From NCBI RefSeq assembly GCF_050948175.1, contig NW_027490217.1, forward strand, positions 1-64,000: 64,000 nt of DNA, given 5' to 3'. The position numbers and the translations under genes were made by a program. The notes below the pieces were generated by a model. That model searched no databases. It was not told the DNA's origin and worked only from the letters and a program-made list of their open reading frames with translations. Below, piece by piece: positions 11,089 through 24,950 of this stretch (position 1 is the stretch's first letter; each line of letters starts with the position of its first letter). The DNA comes from Xylocopa sonorina (Eukaryota > Arthropoda > Insecta > Hymenoptera > Apidae).

Positions 11089-13439
11089 GTGCGATATCGT
11101 GTTTTAAGAATCATAAGAACTCTATTGCTACGATACGTAGAAATCTGCAAACGCTATTTCCTTGCAAGGAAGTGTCGCATTTACATTCATATGAAGTGTA
11201 GAAGTGGAATACATAAGACTTCGCAAATCATATTATATCTTACCATGAAACATAGAAATGAGATGCGATATCGCGTTTTAAGAAGCATTAGAAATCTATT
11301 GCTACGATACGTAGACATCTGCAAACGCTATTTCCTTGCATGGAAGTGTCGCATTTACATTCATTTGAAGTGTAGACGTGGAACACATAAGACTTCGCAT
11401 ATCATATTATATCTTACCACGAAACATAGAAATGAGATGCGATATCGCGTTTTAATAAGCATTAGAACTCTACTGCTACGATAGGTAGACATCTGCAAAC
11501 GCTACTTCCTTGCTAGGATGTGTCGCATTTACATTCATTTGAAGTGTAGACGAGGAATACATGACACTTCGCAGATCATATTATATCTTACCATGAAACA
11601 TAGAAATGAGATGCGATATCGCGTTCTAAGAAGCATTTGAACTCTGTTGCTTCGATACGTAGACATCTGCAGACGCTATATCCTTGCAAGGAAGCGTCGC
11701 ATTTACATTCATTTGAAGTGTAGACGAGGAATACATGACACTTCGCAATGAATATTATATCTTATCATGAAACATAGATATGAGATGCAATATCTCGTTT
11801 TAAGAAGCATTTGAACTCTATTGCTACGATACCTAGACATCTGCAGACGCTATTTCCTAGCAAGGAAGAGTCGCATTTACATTCATTTGATGTGTAGACG
11901 AGGAATACATGACACTTCGCAAATCATATTTTATCTTACCATGAACCATAGAAATGAGTTGCGATATCGCGTTTTAAGAATCATAAGAACTCTATTGCTA
12001 CGATACGTAGACATCTGCAAACGCTATTTCCAAGCGAGGAAGTGTCGCATTCACATTCATTTGAAGTGTTGACGAGGAATACATAACACTTCGCAAATCA
12101 TATTATATCTTACCATGAAACATAGAAATCAGATGCGATATCGCGTATTAAGAAGCATTAGAACTCTATTGCTACGATACCTAGACATCTGCAGACGCTA
12201 TTTCCTAGCAAGGAAGTGTCGCATTTACATTCATTTGAAGTGTAGACGAGGAATACATAACACTTCGCAAATCATATTATATCTTACCATGAAATATAGA
12301 AATGAGATGCGATATCGCGTTTTAAGAATCATAAGAACTCTATTGCTACGATACGTAGACATCTGCAAACGCTATTTCCTTGCAAGGAAGTGTCGCACTT
12401 ACATTCATTTGAATCGTAGACGAGGAATGCATAACACTTCGCAATGAATATTATATCTTATCATGAAAGATAGATATGAGATGCTATATCTCGTTTTAAG
12501 AAGAATTTGAACTCTATTGCTACGATACCTAGACATCTGCAGACGCTATTTCCTAGCAAGGTAGTGCCGCATTTACATTCATTTGAAGTGTAGACGAGGA
12601 ATACATGACACTTCGCAAATCATGTTATATCTTACCATGAAACATAGAAATGAGATGCGATATCACGTTTTAAGGATCATAAAAACTCTATTGCTACGAT
12701 ACGTAGATATCTGCAAACGCTATTTCCTAGCGAGGAAGTGTCGCTTTCACATTCATTTGAAGTGTAGACGAGGAATACATGACACTTCGCAAATCATATT
12801 ATATCTTACCATGAAACATAGAATTGAGATGCGATATCGCGTTTTAAGAATCATAAGAACTCCATTGCTACGATACGTAGACATCTGCAAACGCTATTTC
12901 CTAGCAAGGAAGTGTCGCATTTACATTCATTTGAAGTGTAGACGAGGAATACATGACACTTCGCAATGAATATTATATCTTATCATGAAACATAGATATG
13001 AGACGCAATATCTCGTTTTAAGAAGCATTTGAACTCTATTGCTTCGATACGTAGACATCTGCAAGCGCTATTTCCTAGCGAGGAGGTGTCGCATTCACAT
13101 TCATTTGAAGTGTAGACGAGGAATACATAACACTTCGCAAATCATATTATATCTTACCATGAAACATAGAATTGAGATGCGATATCGCGTTTTAAGAATC
13201 ATAAGAACTCCATTGCTACGATACGTAGACATCTGCAAACGCTATTTCCTAGCAAGGAAGTGTCGCATTTACATTCATTTGAAGTGTAGACGAGGAATAC
13301 ATGACACTTCGCAAATCATATTTTATCTTACCGTGAACCATAGAAATGAGTTGCGATATCGCGTTTTAAGAATCATAAGAACTCTATAGCTACGATACGT
13401 AGACATCTGCTAACGCTATTTCCAAGCGAGGAAGTGTCG

Positions 13440-14736
13440 CATTCACATTCATTTGAAGTGTTGACGAGGAATACATAACACTTCGCAAATCATATTATAT
13501 CTTACCATGAAACATAGAAATGAGATGCGATATCGCGTTTTAGGAATCATAAGAACACTATTGCTACGATACGTAGACATCTGCAAACGCTATTTCCAAG
13601 CGAGGAAGTGTCGCATTCACATTCATTTGAAGTGTAGACGAGGAATACATGACACTTCGCAAATCATATTATATCTTACCATGAAACATTGAATTGAGAT
13701 GCGATATCGCGTATTAAGAATCACAAGAACTCCATTGCTACGATACGTAGACATCTGCAAACGCTATTTCCTTGCAAGGAAGTGTCGCATTTACATTCAT
13801 TTGAAGTGTAGACGAGGAATACATAACACTTCGCAAATCATATTATATCTTACCATGAAACATAGAAATGAGATGCGATATCGCGTTCTAAGAAGCGTTA
13901 GTACTCTATTGCTACGATACCTAGACATCTGCAGACGCTATTTCCTAGCAAGGAAGTGTCGCATTTACATTCATTTGAAGTGTAGACGAGGAATACATAA
14001 CACTTCGCAAATCATATTATATCTTACCATGAAACATAGAAATCAGATGCGATATCGCGTTTTAAGAAGCATTAGAACTCTATTGCTACGATACCTAGGC
14101 ATCTGCAGACGCTATTTCTATGCAAGGAAGTGTCGCATTTACATTCATTTGTAGTGTAGACGAGGAATATATAACACTTCGCAAATCATATTATATCTTA
14201 CCATGAAACATAGAAATGAGATGCGATATCGCGTTTTAGGAATCATAAGAACACTATTGCTACGATACGTAGACATCTGCAAATGCTATTTCCAAGCGAG
14301 GAAGTGTCGCATTCACATTCATTTGAAGTGTAGATGAGGAATACATGACACTTCGCAAATCATATTATATCTTACCATGAAACATTGAATTGAGATGCGA
14401 TATCGCGTATTAAGAATCACAAGAACTCCATTGCTACGATACGTAGACATCTGCAAACGCTATTTCCTTGCAAGGAAGTGTCGCATTTACATTCATTTGA
14501 AGTGTAGACGAGGAATACATAACACTTCGCAAATCATATTATATCTTACCATGAAACATAGAAATGAGATGCGATATCGCGTTCTAAGAAGCGTTAGTAC
14601 TCTATTGCTACGATACCTAGACATCTGCATACGCTATTTCCTAGCAAGGAAGTGTCGCATTTACATCCGTTTGAAGTGTAGACGAGCAATACATAACACT
14701 TCGCAAATCATATTATATCTTACCATGAAACATAGA
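13440..14736 (+). repeat. 4-monomer tandem duplication (696-bp offset)
   Basis: About 13,440-14,040 matches 14,136-14,736 at 696 bases (4 x 174). Both carry gttttaggaatcataag, aaacattgaattgag, attaagaatcacaag and gttctaagaagcgttag. Similarity ends where one copy has gaaatcagatg and the other gaaatgagatg. Confidence 0.72.
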
Positions 14737-15119
14737 AATGAGATGCGATATCGCGTTTTAAGAATCATAAAAACTCTATTGCTACGATACGTAGACATCT
14801 GCAAACGCTATTTCCTAACGAGGAAGTGTCGCTTTCACATTCATTTGAAGTGTAGACGAGGAATACATGACACTTCGCAAATCATATTATATCTTACCAT
14901 GAAACATGGAAATGTGATGCGATATCGCGTTTTAAGAATCATAAGAACTCTATTGCTACGATACGTAGACATCTGCAAACGCTATTTCCTAGCAAGGAAG
15001 TGTCGCATTTACATTCATTTGAAGTGTAGACGAGGAATACATGACACTTCGCAAATCATATTTTATCTTACCATGAACCATAGAAATGAGTTGCGATATC
15101 GCGTTTTAAGAATCATAAG

Positions 15120-17566
15120 AACTCTATTGCTACGATACCTAGACATCTGCAGACGCTATTTCTTTGCAAGGAAGTGTCGCATTCACATTCATTTGAAGTG
15201 TAGACGAGGAATACATAACACTTCGCAAATCATATTATATCTTACCATGAAACATAGAAATGAGATGCGATATCGCGTTTTAAGAAGCATTAGAACTCTA
15301 TTGCTACGATGCCTAGACATCTGGAAACGCTATTTCATTGCAAGGAAGTGTCGCATTTACATTTATTTGAATCGTAGACGAGAAATGCATAACACTTCGC
15401 AATGAATATTATATCTTATTATGAAGCATAGATATGAGATGCAATATCTCGTTTTAAGAAGCATTTGAACTGTATTGCTACGATACCTAGACATCTGCAG
15501 ACGCTATTTCCTAGCAAGCAAGTGTCGCATTTACATTCATTTGAAGTGTAGACGAGGAATACATGACACTTCGCAAATCATATTATATCTTACCATGAAA
15601 CATAGAAATGAGATGCGATATCGCGTTCTAGGAAGCATTAGAAATCTATTGCTACGATACGTAGATATCTGCAAACGCTATTTCCTTGCAAGGAAGTGTC
15701 GCATTTACATTCATATGAAGTGTAGAAGTGGAATACATAAGACTTCGCATATCATATTATATCTTACCATGAAATATAGAAATGAGATGCGATATCGCGT
15801 TTTAAGAAGCATTAGAAATCTATTGCTACGATACGTAGATATCTGCAAACGCTATTTCTTTGGAAGGAAGTGTCGCATTTACATTCATTTGAAGTGTAGA
15901 CGTGGAATACATAAGACTTCGCATATCATATTATATCTTACCATGAAACATAGAAATGAGATGCGATATCGCGTTTTAATAAGCATTAGAACTCTATTGC
16001 TACGATACCTAGACATCTGCAGACGCTATTTCTTTGCAAGGAAGTGTCGCATTCACATTCATTTGAAGTGTAGACGAGGAATACATAACACTTCGCAAAT
16101 CATATTATATCTTACCATGAAACATAGAAATGAGATGCGATATCGCGTTTTAAGAAGCATTAGAACTCTATTGCTACGATGCCTAGACATCTGGAAACGC
16201 TATTTCATTGCAAGGAAGTGTCGCATTTACATTTATTTGAATCGTAGACGAGAAATGCATAACTCTTCGCAATGAATATTATATCTTATTATGAAACATA
16301 GATATGAGATGCAATATCTCGTTTTAAGAAGCATTTGAACTGTATTGCTACGATATCTAGACATCTGCAGACGGTATTTCCTTTCAAGGAAGTGTCGCAT
16401 TTACATTCATTTGAAGTGTAGACCAGGAGTACATAACACTTCGCAAATCATATTATATCTTACCATGAAACATAGAAATGAAATGCGATATCGTGTTTTA
16501 AGAATCATAAGAACTCTATTGCTACGATACGTAGAAATCTGCAAACGCTATTTCCTTGCAAGGAAGTGTCGCATTTACATTCATATGAAGTGTAGAAGTG
16601 GAATACATAAGACTTCGCAAATCATATTATATCTTACCATGAAACATAGAAATGAGATGCGATATCGCGTTTTAAGAAGCATTAGAACTCTATTGCTACG
16701 ATACCTAGACATCTGCAGACGCTATTTCTTTGCAAGGAAGTGTCGCATTCACATTCATTTGAAGTGTAGACGAGGAATACATAACACTTCGCAAATCATA
16801 TTATATCTTACCATGAAACATAGAAATGACATGCGATATCGCGTTTTAAGAAGCATTAGAACTCTATTGCTACGATGCCTAGACATCTGGAAACGCTATT
16901 TCATTGCAAGGAAGTGTCGCATTTACATTTATTTGAATCGTAGACGAGAAATGCATAACACTTCGCAATGAATATTATATCTTATTATGAAACATAGATA
17001 TGAGATGCAATATCTCGTTTTAAGAAGCATTTGAACTGTATTGCTACGATACCTAGACATCTGCAGACGCTATTTCCTAGCAAGCAAGTGTCGCATTTAC
17101 ATTCATTTGAAGTGTAGACGAGGAATACATGACACTTCGCAAATCATATTATATCTTACCATGAAACATAGAAATGAGATGCGATATCGCGTTCTAGGAA
17201 GCATTAGAAATCTATTGCTACGATACGTAGATATCTGCAAACGCTATTTCCTTGCAAGGAAGTGTCGCATTTACATTCGTATGAAGTGTAGAAGTGGAAT
17301 ACATAAGACTTCGCATATCGTATTATATCTTACCATGAAATATAGAAATGAGATGCGATATCGCGTTTTAAGAAGCATTAGAAATCTATTGCTACGATAC
17401 GTAGATATCTGCAAACGCTATTTCTTTGGAAGGAAGTGTCGCATTTACATTCATTTGAAGTGTAGACGTGGAATACATAAGACTTCGCATATCATATTAT
17501 ATCTTACCATGAAACATAGAAATGAGATGCGATATCGCGTTTTAATAAGCATTAGAACTCTACTGC
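15120..17566 (+). repeat. Overlapping 4-, 5- and 9-monomer duplications
   Basis: A two-monomer cassette (atttctttgcaagg followed by cctagacatctgg, tttcattgcaagg and cgtagacgagaaatgc) recurs at about 15,130, 16,000 and 16,696, giving offsets of 870 and 696 bases. A longer segment, 15,120-16,000, matches 16,686-17,566 at 1,566 bases (9 x 174) and includes aagtgtagaagtgg and gacttcgcatatcatatt. The same cassette also occurs at about 9,050 and 10,620, so this region and the 9-monomer unit share ancestry. Confidence 0.78.
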
Positions 17567-17644
17567 TACGATAGGTAGACATCTGCAAACGCTACTTCCT
17601 TGCAAGGAAGTGTCGCATTTACATTCATTTGAAGTGTAGACGAG

Positions 17645-20600
17645 GAATACATCACACTTCGCAAATCATATTATATCTTACCATCAAACATAGAAATGAG
17701 ATGCGATATTGTGTTTTGAGAAACATTAGAACTCTATCGCTACGATACCTAGACATCTGCAGACGGTATTTCCTTTCAAGGAAGTGTCGCATTTACATTC
17801 ATTTGAAGTGTAAACCAGGAGTACATAACACTTCGCAAATCATATTATATCTTACCATGAAACATAGAAATCAAATGCGATATCGTGTTTTAAGAATCAT
17901 AAGAACTCTATTGCTACGATACGTAGAAATCTGCAAACGCTATTTCCTTGCAAGGAAGTGTCGCATTTACATTCATTTGAATCGTAGACGAGGAATGCAT
18001 AACACTTCGCAATGAATATTATATCTTATCATGAAAGATAGAATTGAGATGCGATATCGCGTATTAAGAATCATAAGAACTCCATTGCTACGATACGTAG
18101 ACATCTGCAAACGCTATTTCCTTGCAAGGATGTGTCGCATTTACATTCATTTGAAGTGTAGACGAGGAATACGTAACACTTCGCAAATCATATTATATCT
18201 TACCATGAAACATAGAAATGAGATGCGACATCGCGTTTTAAGAATCATATGAACTCTATTGCCACGATACGTAGACATCTGCAAACGCTATTTCCTTGCA
18301 AGGAAGTGTCGCATTTACTTTCATTTGAATCGTAGACGAGGAATGCATAACACTTCGCAATGAATATTATATCTTATCTTGAAACATAGATATGAGATGC
18401 AATATCTCGTTTTAAGAAGCATTTGAACTCTATTGCTTCGATACGTAGACATCTGCAAACGCTATTTCTTTGCAAGGAAGTGTCGCATTTACATTTATTT
18501 GAAGTGTAGAGGAGGAATACATAACACTTCGCAAATGATATTACATCTTACCATGAAACACAGAAATGAGATGCGATATCTCGTTTTAAGAAGCATTTGA
18601 TCTCTATTGCTTCGACACGTAGACATCTGCAAACGCTATTTTCTTGTAAGGAAGTGTCGCATTTACATTCATTTGAATCGTAGACGAGGAATGCATAACA
18701 CTTCGCAATGAATATTATATCTTATCATGAAACATAGATATGAGATGCAATATCTCGTTTTAAGAAGCATTTGAACTCTGTTGCTTCGATACGTAGACAT
18801 CTGCAGACGCTATTTCCTTGCAAGGAAGTGTCGCACTTACATTCATTTGAAGTGTAGACGAGGAATACATGACACTTCGCAAATCATATTATATCTTACC
18901 ATGAAACATAGAAATGAGATGCGATATCGCGTTTTAAGGAGCATTAGAACTCTATCGCTACGATACCTAGACATCTGCAGACGCTATTTCCTAGCAAGGA
19001 AGTGTCGCATTTACATTCATTTGAAGTATAACGAGGAATACATAACACTTCGAAATGAATACTATATCTTATCATGAAACATAGATATGAGATGCAATAT
19101 CTCGTTTTAAGAAGCATTTGAACTCTATTGCTACGATACCTAGACATCTGCAGATGCTATTTCCTTGCTAGGAAGTGTCGCGTTTACATTCATTTGAAGT
19201 GTAGACGAGGAATACATGACACTTCGCACATCATATTATATCTTACCATGAAACATTGAAATGAGATGCGATATCGCGTTTTAAGAAGCATTAGAAACCT
19301 ATTGCTACGATTCGCAGACATCTGCAAACGCTATATCTTTGCAAGGAAGTGTCGCATTTACATTCATTTGAAGTGTAGACGAGGAATACATAACACTTCG
19401 CAAATCATATTATATCTTACCATGAAACATAGAAATGAGATGCAATATCACGTTTTAAGAAGCATTAGAAATCTATTGCTACGATACCTAGACATCTGCA
19501 GACGCTATTTCCTAGCAAGGGAGTGTCGCATTTACATTCATTTGAAGTGTAGACGAGGAATACATAACACTTCGCAAATCATATTATATTTTACCATGAA
19601 GCATAGAAATGAGATGCGATTTCGGGTTTTAAGAATCATAAGAACGCTATTGCTACGATACGTAGACAACTGCAAACGCTATTTCCTTGGAAGGAAGTGT
19701 CGCATTTACATTCATTTGTATCGTATACGAGGAATGCATAACACTTCGCAATGAATATTATATCTTATCATGAAACATAGATATGAGATGCAATATCTCG
19801 ATTTAAGAACCATTAGAACTCTATTGCTACGATACCTAGACATCTGCAGACGCTATTTCCTAGCAGGGAAGTGTCGCATTTACAATCATTTGAAGTGTAG
19901 ACGAGGAATACATGACACTTCGCAAATCATATTATATCTTACCATGAAACATAGAAATGAGATGCGATATCGCGTTTTAAGAAGCATTAGAAAGCTATTG
20001 CTACGATACGCAGACATCTGCAAACGCTAATTCCTAGCGAGGAAGTATCGCATTCACATTCATTTGAAGTGTAGACGAGGAATTCATAACACTTCTCAAA
20101 TCATGTTATATCTTACCATGAAACATAGAAATGAGATGCGACATCGCGTTTTAAGAATCATATGAACTCTATTGCCACGATACGTAGACATCTGCAAACG
20201 CTATTTCCTTGCAAGGAAGTGTCGCATTTACTTTCATTTGAATCGTAGACGAGGAACGCATAACACTTCGCAATGAATATTATATCTTATCTTGAAACAT
20301 AGATATGAGATGCAATATCTCGTTTTAAGAAGCATTTGAACTCTATTGCTTCGATACGTAGACATCTGCAAACGCTATTTCTTTGCAAGGAAGTGTCGCA
20401 TTTACATTTATTTGAAGTGTAGAGGAGGAATACATAACACTTCGCAAATGATATTACATCTTACCATGAAACACAGAAATGAGATGCGATATCTCGTTTT
20501 AAGAAGCATTTGATCTCTATTGCTTCGATACGTAGACATCTGCAAACGCTATTTTCTTGTAAGGAAGTGTCGCATTTACATTCATTTGAATCGTAGACGA

Positions 20601-23600
20601 GGAATGCATAACACTTCGCAATGAATATTATATCTTATCATGAAACATAGATATGAGATGCAATATCTCGTTTTAAGAAGCATTTGAACTCTATTGCTAC
20701 GATACGTAGACATCTGCAAACGCTATCTCCTAGCGAGGAAGTGTCGCATTCAAGTTCATTTGAAGTGTAGACGAGGAATACATGACACTTCGCAAATCAT
20801 ATTATATCTTACCATGAAACACAGAAATGGAATGCGATATCGCGTTTTAAGAATCATAATAACTCTATTGCTACGATACGTAGACATCTGCAAACGCTAT
20901 CTCCTAGCGAGGAAGTGTCGCATTCAAGTTCATTTGAAGTGTAGACGAGGAATAGATGACACTTCGCAAATCATATTATATCTTACCATGAAACACAGAA
21001 ATGGGATGCGATATCGCGTTTTAAGAATCAGAATAACACTATTGCTACGATACGTAGACATCTGCAAACGCTATTTCCTTGCAAGGAAGTGTCGCATTTA
21101 CATTCATTTGAATCGTAGACGAGGAATGCATAACACTTCGCAAATCATATTATATCTTACCATGAAACATAGAAATGAGATGCGATATATCGTTTTAAGA
21201 AGCGTTAGAACTCTATTGCTACGATACCTAGACATCTGCAGACGCTATTTCCTAGCAAGGAAGTGTCGCATTTACATTCATTTGAAGTGTAGACGAGGAA
21301 TACATGACACTTCGCAAATCATATTATATCTTACCATGAAACATAGAAATGAGATGCGATATATCGTTTTAAGAAGCGTTAGAACTCTATTGCTACGATA
21401 CCTAGACATCTGCAGACGCTATTTCCTAGCAAGGAAGTGTCGCATTTACATTCATTTGAAGTGTAGACGAGGAATACATAACACTTCGCAAATCATATTA
21501 TATCTTACCATGAAACATAGAAATGAGATGCGATATCGCGTTTTAAGAATTATAAGAACTCTATTGCTACGATACGTAGACATCTGCAAACGCTATTTCC
21601 CTGCAAGGAAGTGTCGCATTTACATTCATTTGAAGTGCAGACGAGGAATACATAACACTTCGCAAATCATATTATATCTTACCATGAAACATAGAAATGA
21701 GATGCGATATCGCGTTTTAAGAATCATAAGAACTCTATTGCTACGATACGTAGACATCTGCAAACGCTATTTCCTTGCAAGGAAGTGTCACATTTACATT
21801 CATTTGAAGTGCAGACGAGGAATACAAAACACTTCGCAAATCATATTATATCTTACCATGAAAGATAGAAATGAGGTGCGATATTGCGTTTTAAGAATCA
21901 TAAGAACTCTATAGCTACGATACGTAGACAACTGTAAACGCTATTTCCTTGCAAGGAAGTGTCGCATTTACATTCATTTGAAGTGTAGACGAGGAATACA
22001 TAACACTTCGCAAATCATATTATATCTTACCATGAAACATAGGAATGAGATGCGATATCTCGTTTTAAGAAGCATTAGAACTCTGTTGCTACGATACGTA
22101 GACATCTGCAAACGCTATTTCCTTGCAAGGAAGTGTAGCATTTACATTCATTTGAAGTGCAGACGAGGAATACATAACACTTCGCAAATCATATTATATC
22201 TTACCATGAAAGATAGAAATGGGATGCGGTATCGCGTTTTAAGAATCATAATAACTCTACTGCTACGATACGTAGACACCTGCAAACGCTATTTCCTTGC
22301 AAGAAAGTGTCGCATTTACATTCATTTGAATCGTAGACGAGGAGTGCATAACACTTCGCAAATCATATTATATCTTACCATGAAACATAGAAATTAGATG
22401 CGATATCGCGTTCTAAGAAGCATTAGAACTCTATTGCTACGATACATAGACATCTGCAGACGCTATTTCCTAGCAAGGAAGTGTCGCATTTACATTCATT
22501 TGAAGTGTAGACGAGGAATACATGACACTTCGCAAATCATATTATATCATACCATGAAATATAGAAATGAGATGCGATATCGCGTTTTAAGAAGCATTAG
22601 AAAGCTATTGCTACGATACGCAGACATCTGCAAGCGCTATTTCCTAGCGAGGAAGTATCGCATTCACATTCACATGAAGTGTAGACGAGGAATACATAAC
22701 ACTTCGCAAATCATGTTATATCTTACCATGAAACATAGAAATGACATGCGATATCGCGTTTTAAGAATCATAGGAACTCTATTGCTACGATACGTAGACA
22801 TATGCAGACGCTATCTCCTAGCGAGGAAGTGTCGCATTCACGTCCATTTGAAGTGTAGACGAGGAATACATGACACTTCTAAAATCATATTATATCTTAC
22901 CATGAAACACAGAAATGGGATGCGATATCGCGTTTTAAAAATCAAAAGAACTCTATTGCTACGATACGTAGACATCTGCAAACGCTATTTCCTTTCAAGG
23001 AAGTGTCGCATTTACATTCATTTGAATCGTAGACGAGGAATGCATAACACTTCGCAATGAATATTATATCTTATCATGAAACATAGAAATGAGATGCAAT
23101 ATCTCGTTTTAAGAAGCATTTGAACTCTATTGCTTCTATACCTAGACATCTGCAGACGCTATTTCGTAGCAAGGAAGTGTCGCATTTACATTCATTTGAG
23201 GTGTAGACGAGGAATACATAACACTTCGCAAATGATATTATATCTTACCATGAAACATAGAAATGAGATGCGATATCGCGTTTTAAGAATTATAAGAACT
23301 CTATTGCTACGATACGTAGACAACTGTAAACGCTATTTCCTTGCAAGGAAGTGTCGCATTTACATTCATTTGAAGTGTAGACGAGGAATACATAACACTT
23401 CGCAAATCATATTATATCTTACCATGAAACATAGGAATGAGATGCGATATCTCGTTTTAAGAAGCATTAGAACTCTATCGCTACGATACCAAGACATCTG
23501 CAGACGCTATTTCCTAGCAAGGAAGTGTCGCATTTGCATTCATTTGAAGTGTAGACGAGGAATACATAACACTTCGCAAATCATATTATATCTTACCATG

Positions 23601-24950
23601 AAACATAGAAATGAGATGCGATATCGCGTTTTAAGAAGCAATAGAAAGCTATTGCTACGATACGTAGACATCTGCAAACGCTATTTCCTAGCGAGGAAGT
23701 ATCGCATTCACATTCATTTGAAGTGTAGACGAGGAATTCATAACACTTCGAAAATCATGTTATATCTTACCATGAAACATAGAAATGAGATGCGATATCG
23801 CGTTTTAAGAATTATATGAACTCTATTGCCAGGATTCGTAGACATCTGCAAACGCTATTTTCTTGTAAGGAAGTGTCGCATTTACATTCACTTGTATCGT
23901 AGACGAGGAATGCATAACACTTCGCAATGAATATTATATCTTATCATGAAACATAGGTATGGGATGCAATATCTCGTTTTAAGAAGCATTTGAACTCTAT
24001 TGCTACGATACCTAGACATCTGCAAACGCTATCTCCTAGCGGGGAAGTGTCGCATTCACGTTCATTTGAAGTGTAGACGAGGAATACATGACACTTCGCA
24101 AATCATATTATATCTTACCATGAAACATAGAAATGAGATGCGATATCGCGTTTTAAGAATTATAAGAACTCTATTGCTACGATACGTAGACAACTGTAAA
24201 CGCTATTTCCTTGCAAGGAAGTGTCGCATTTACATTCATTTGAACCGTAGACGAGGAATGCATAACACTTCGCAATGAATATTATATCTTATCATGAAAC
24301 ATAGATATGAGATGCAATATCTCGTTTTAAGAAGCATTTGAACTCCATTGCTTAGATACGTAGACATAAGCAAACGCTATTTCCTTGCAAGGAAGCGTCG
24401 CATTTACATTCATTTGAAGTGTAGACGAGGAATACATAACACTTCGCAAATCATATTATATCTTACCATGAAAGATAGAAATGAGATGCGATATCTCGTT
24501 TTAAGAAGCATTAGAACACTATTGCTACGATAGGTAGACATTTGCAAACGCTATTTCCTTGCAAGGAAGTGTCGCATTTACATTCATTTGAGTGTAGAGG
24601 AGGAATACATAACACTTCGCAAATCATATTACATCTTACCATGAAACATAGAAATGAGGTGCGATATCGCGTTTTAAGAAGCATTAGAGCTCTATTGCGA
24701 CGATACCTAGACATCTGCAGACGCTATTTCCTAGCAAGGAAGTGTCGCATTTACATTCATTTGAAGTGTAGACGAGGAAGACATGACACTTCGCAAATCA
24801 TATTATATCTTACCATGAAACATAGGAATGAGATGCGATATCGCGTTTTAAGAAGCATTAGAAAGCTATTGCTACGATACCTAGACATCTGCAGACGCTA
24901 TCTCCTAGCGAGGAAGGGTCGCATTCACATTCATTTGAAGTGTAGACGAG
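17645..24950 (+). repeat. 42-monomer higher-order unit, copy 1 (7,306 bp)
   Basis: This block and the next are offset by exactly 7,306 bases across their whole length. The period is 42 x 174 - 2. The two missing bases are a 1-bp loss near 19,030 (gaagtataacgagg) and one near 24,590 (catttgagtgtagagg). Class B monomers recur at fixed places (about 18,009, 18,358, 18,708, 19,749, 20,272, 20,622, 23,056, 23,927, 24,276). Internally, about 18,200-18,780 resembles 20,130-20,700 at 1,913 bases (11 monomers - 1), showing older, nested duplication. The start is placed where gaatacatcacac begins to match the second copy. Confidence 0.92.
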
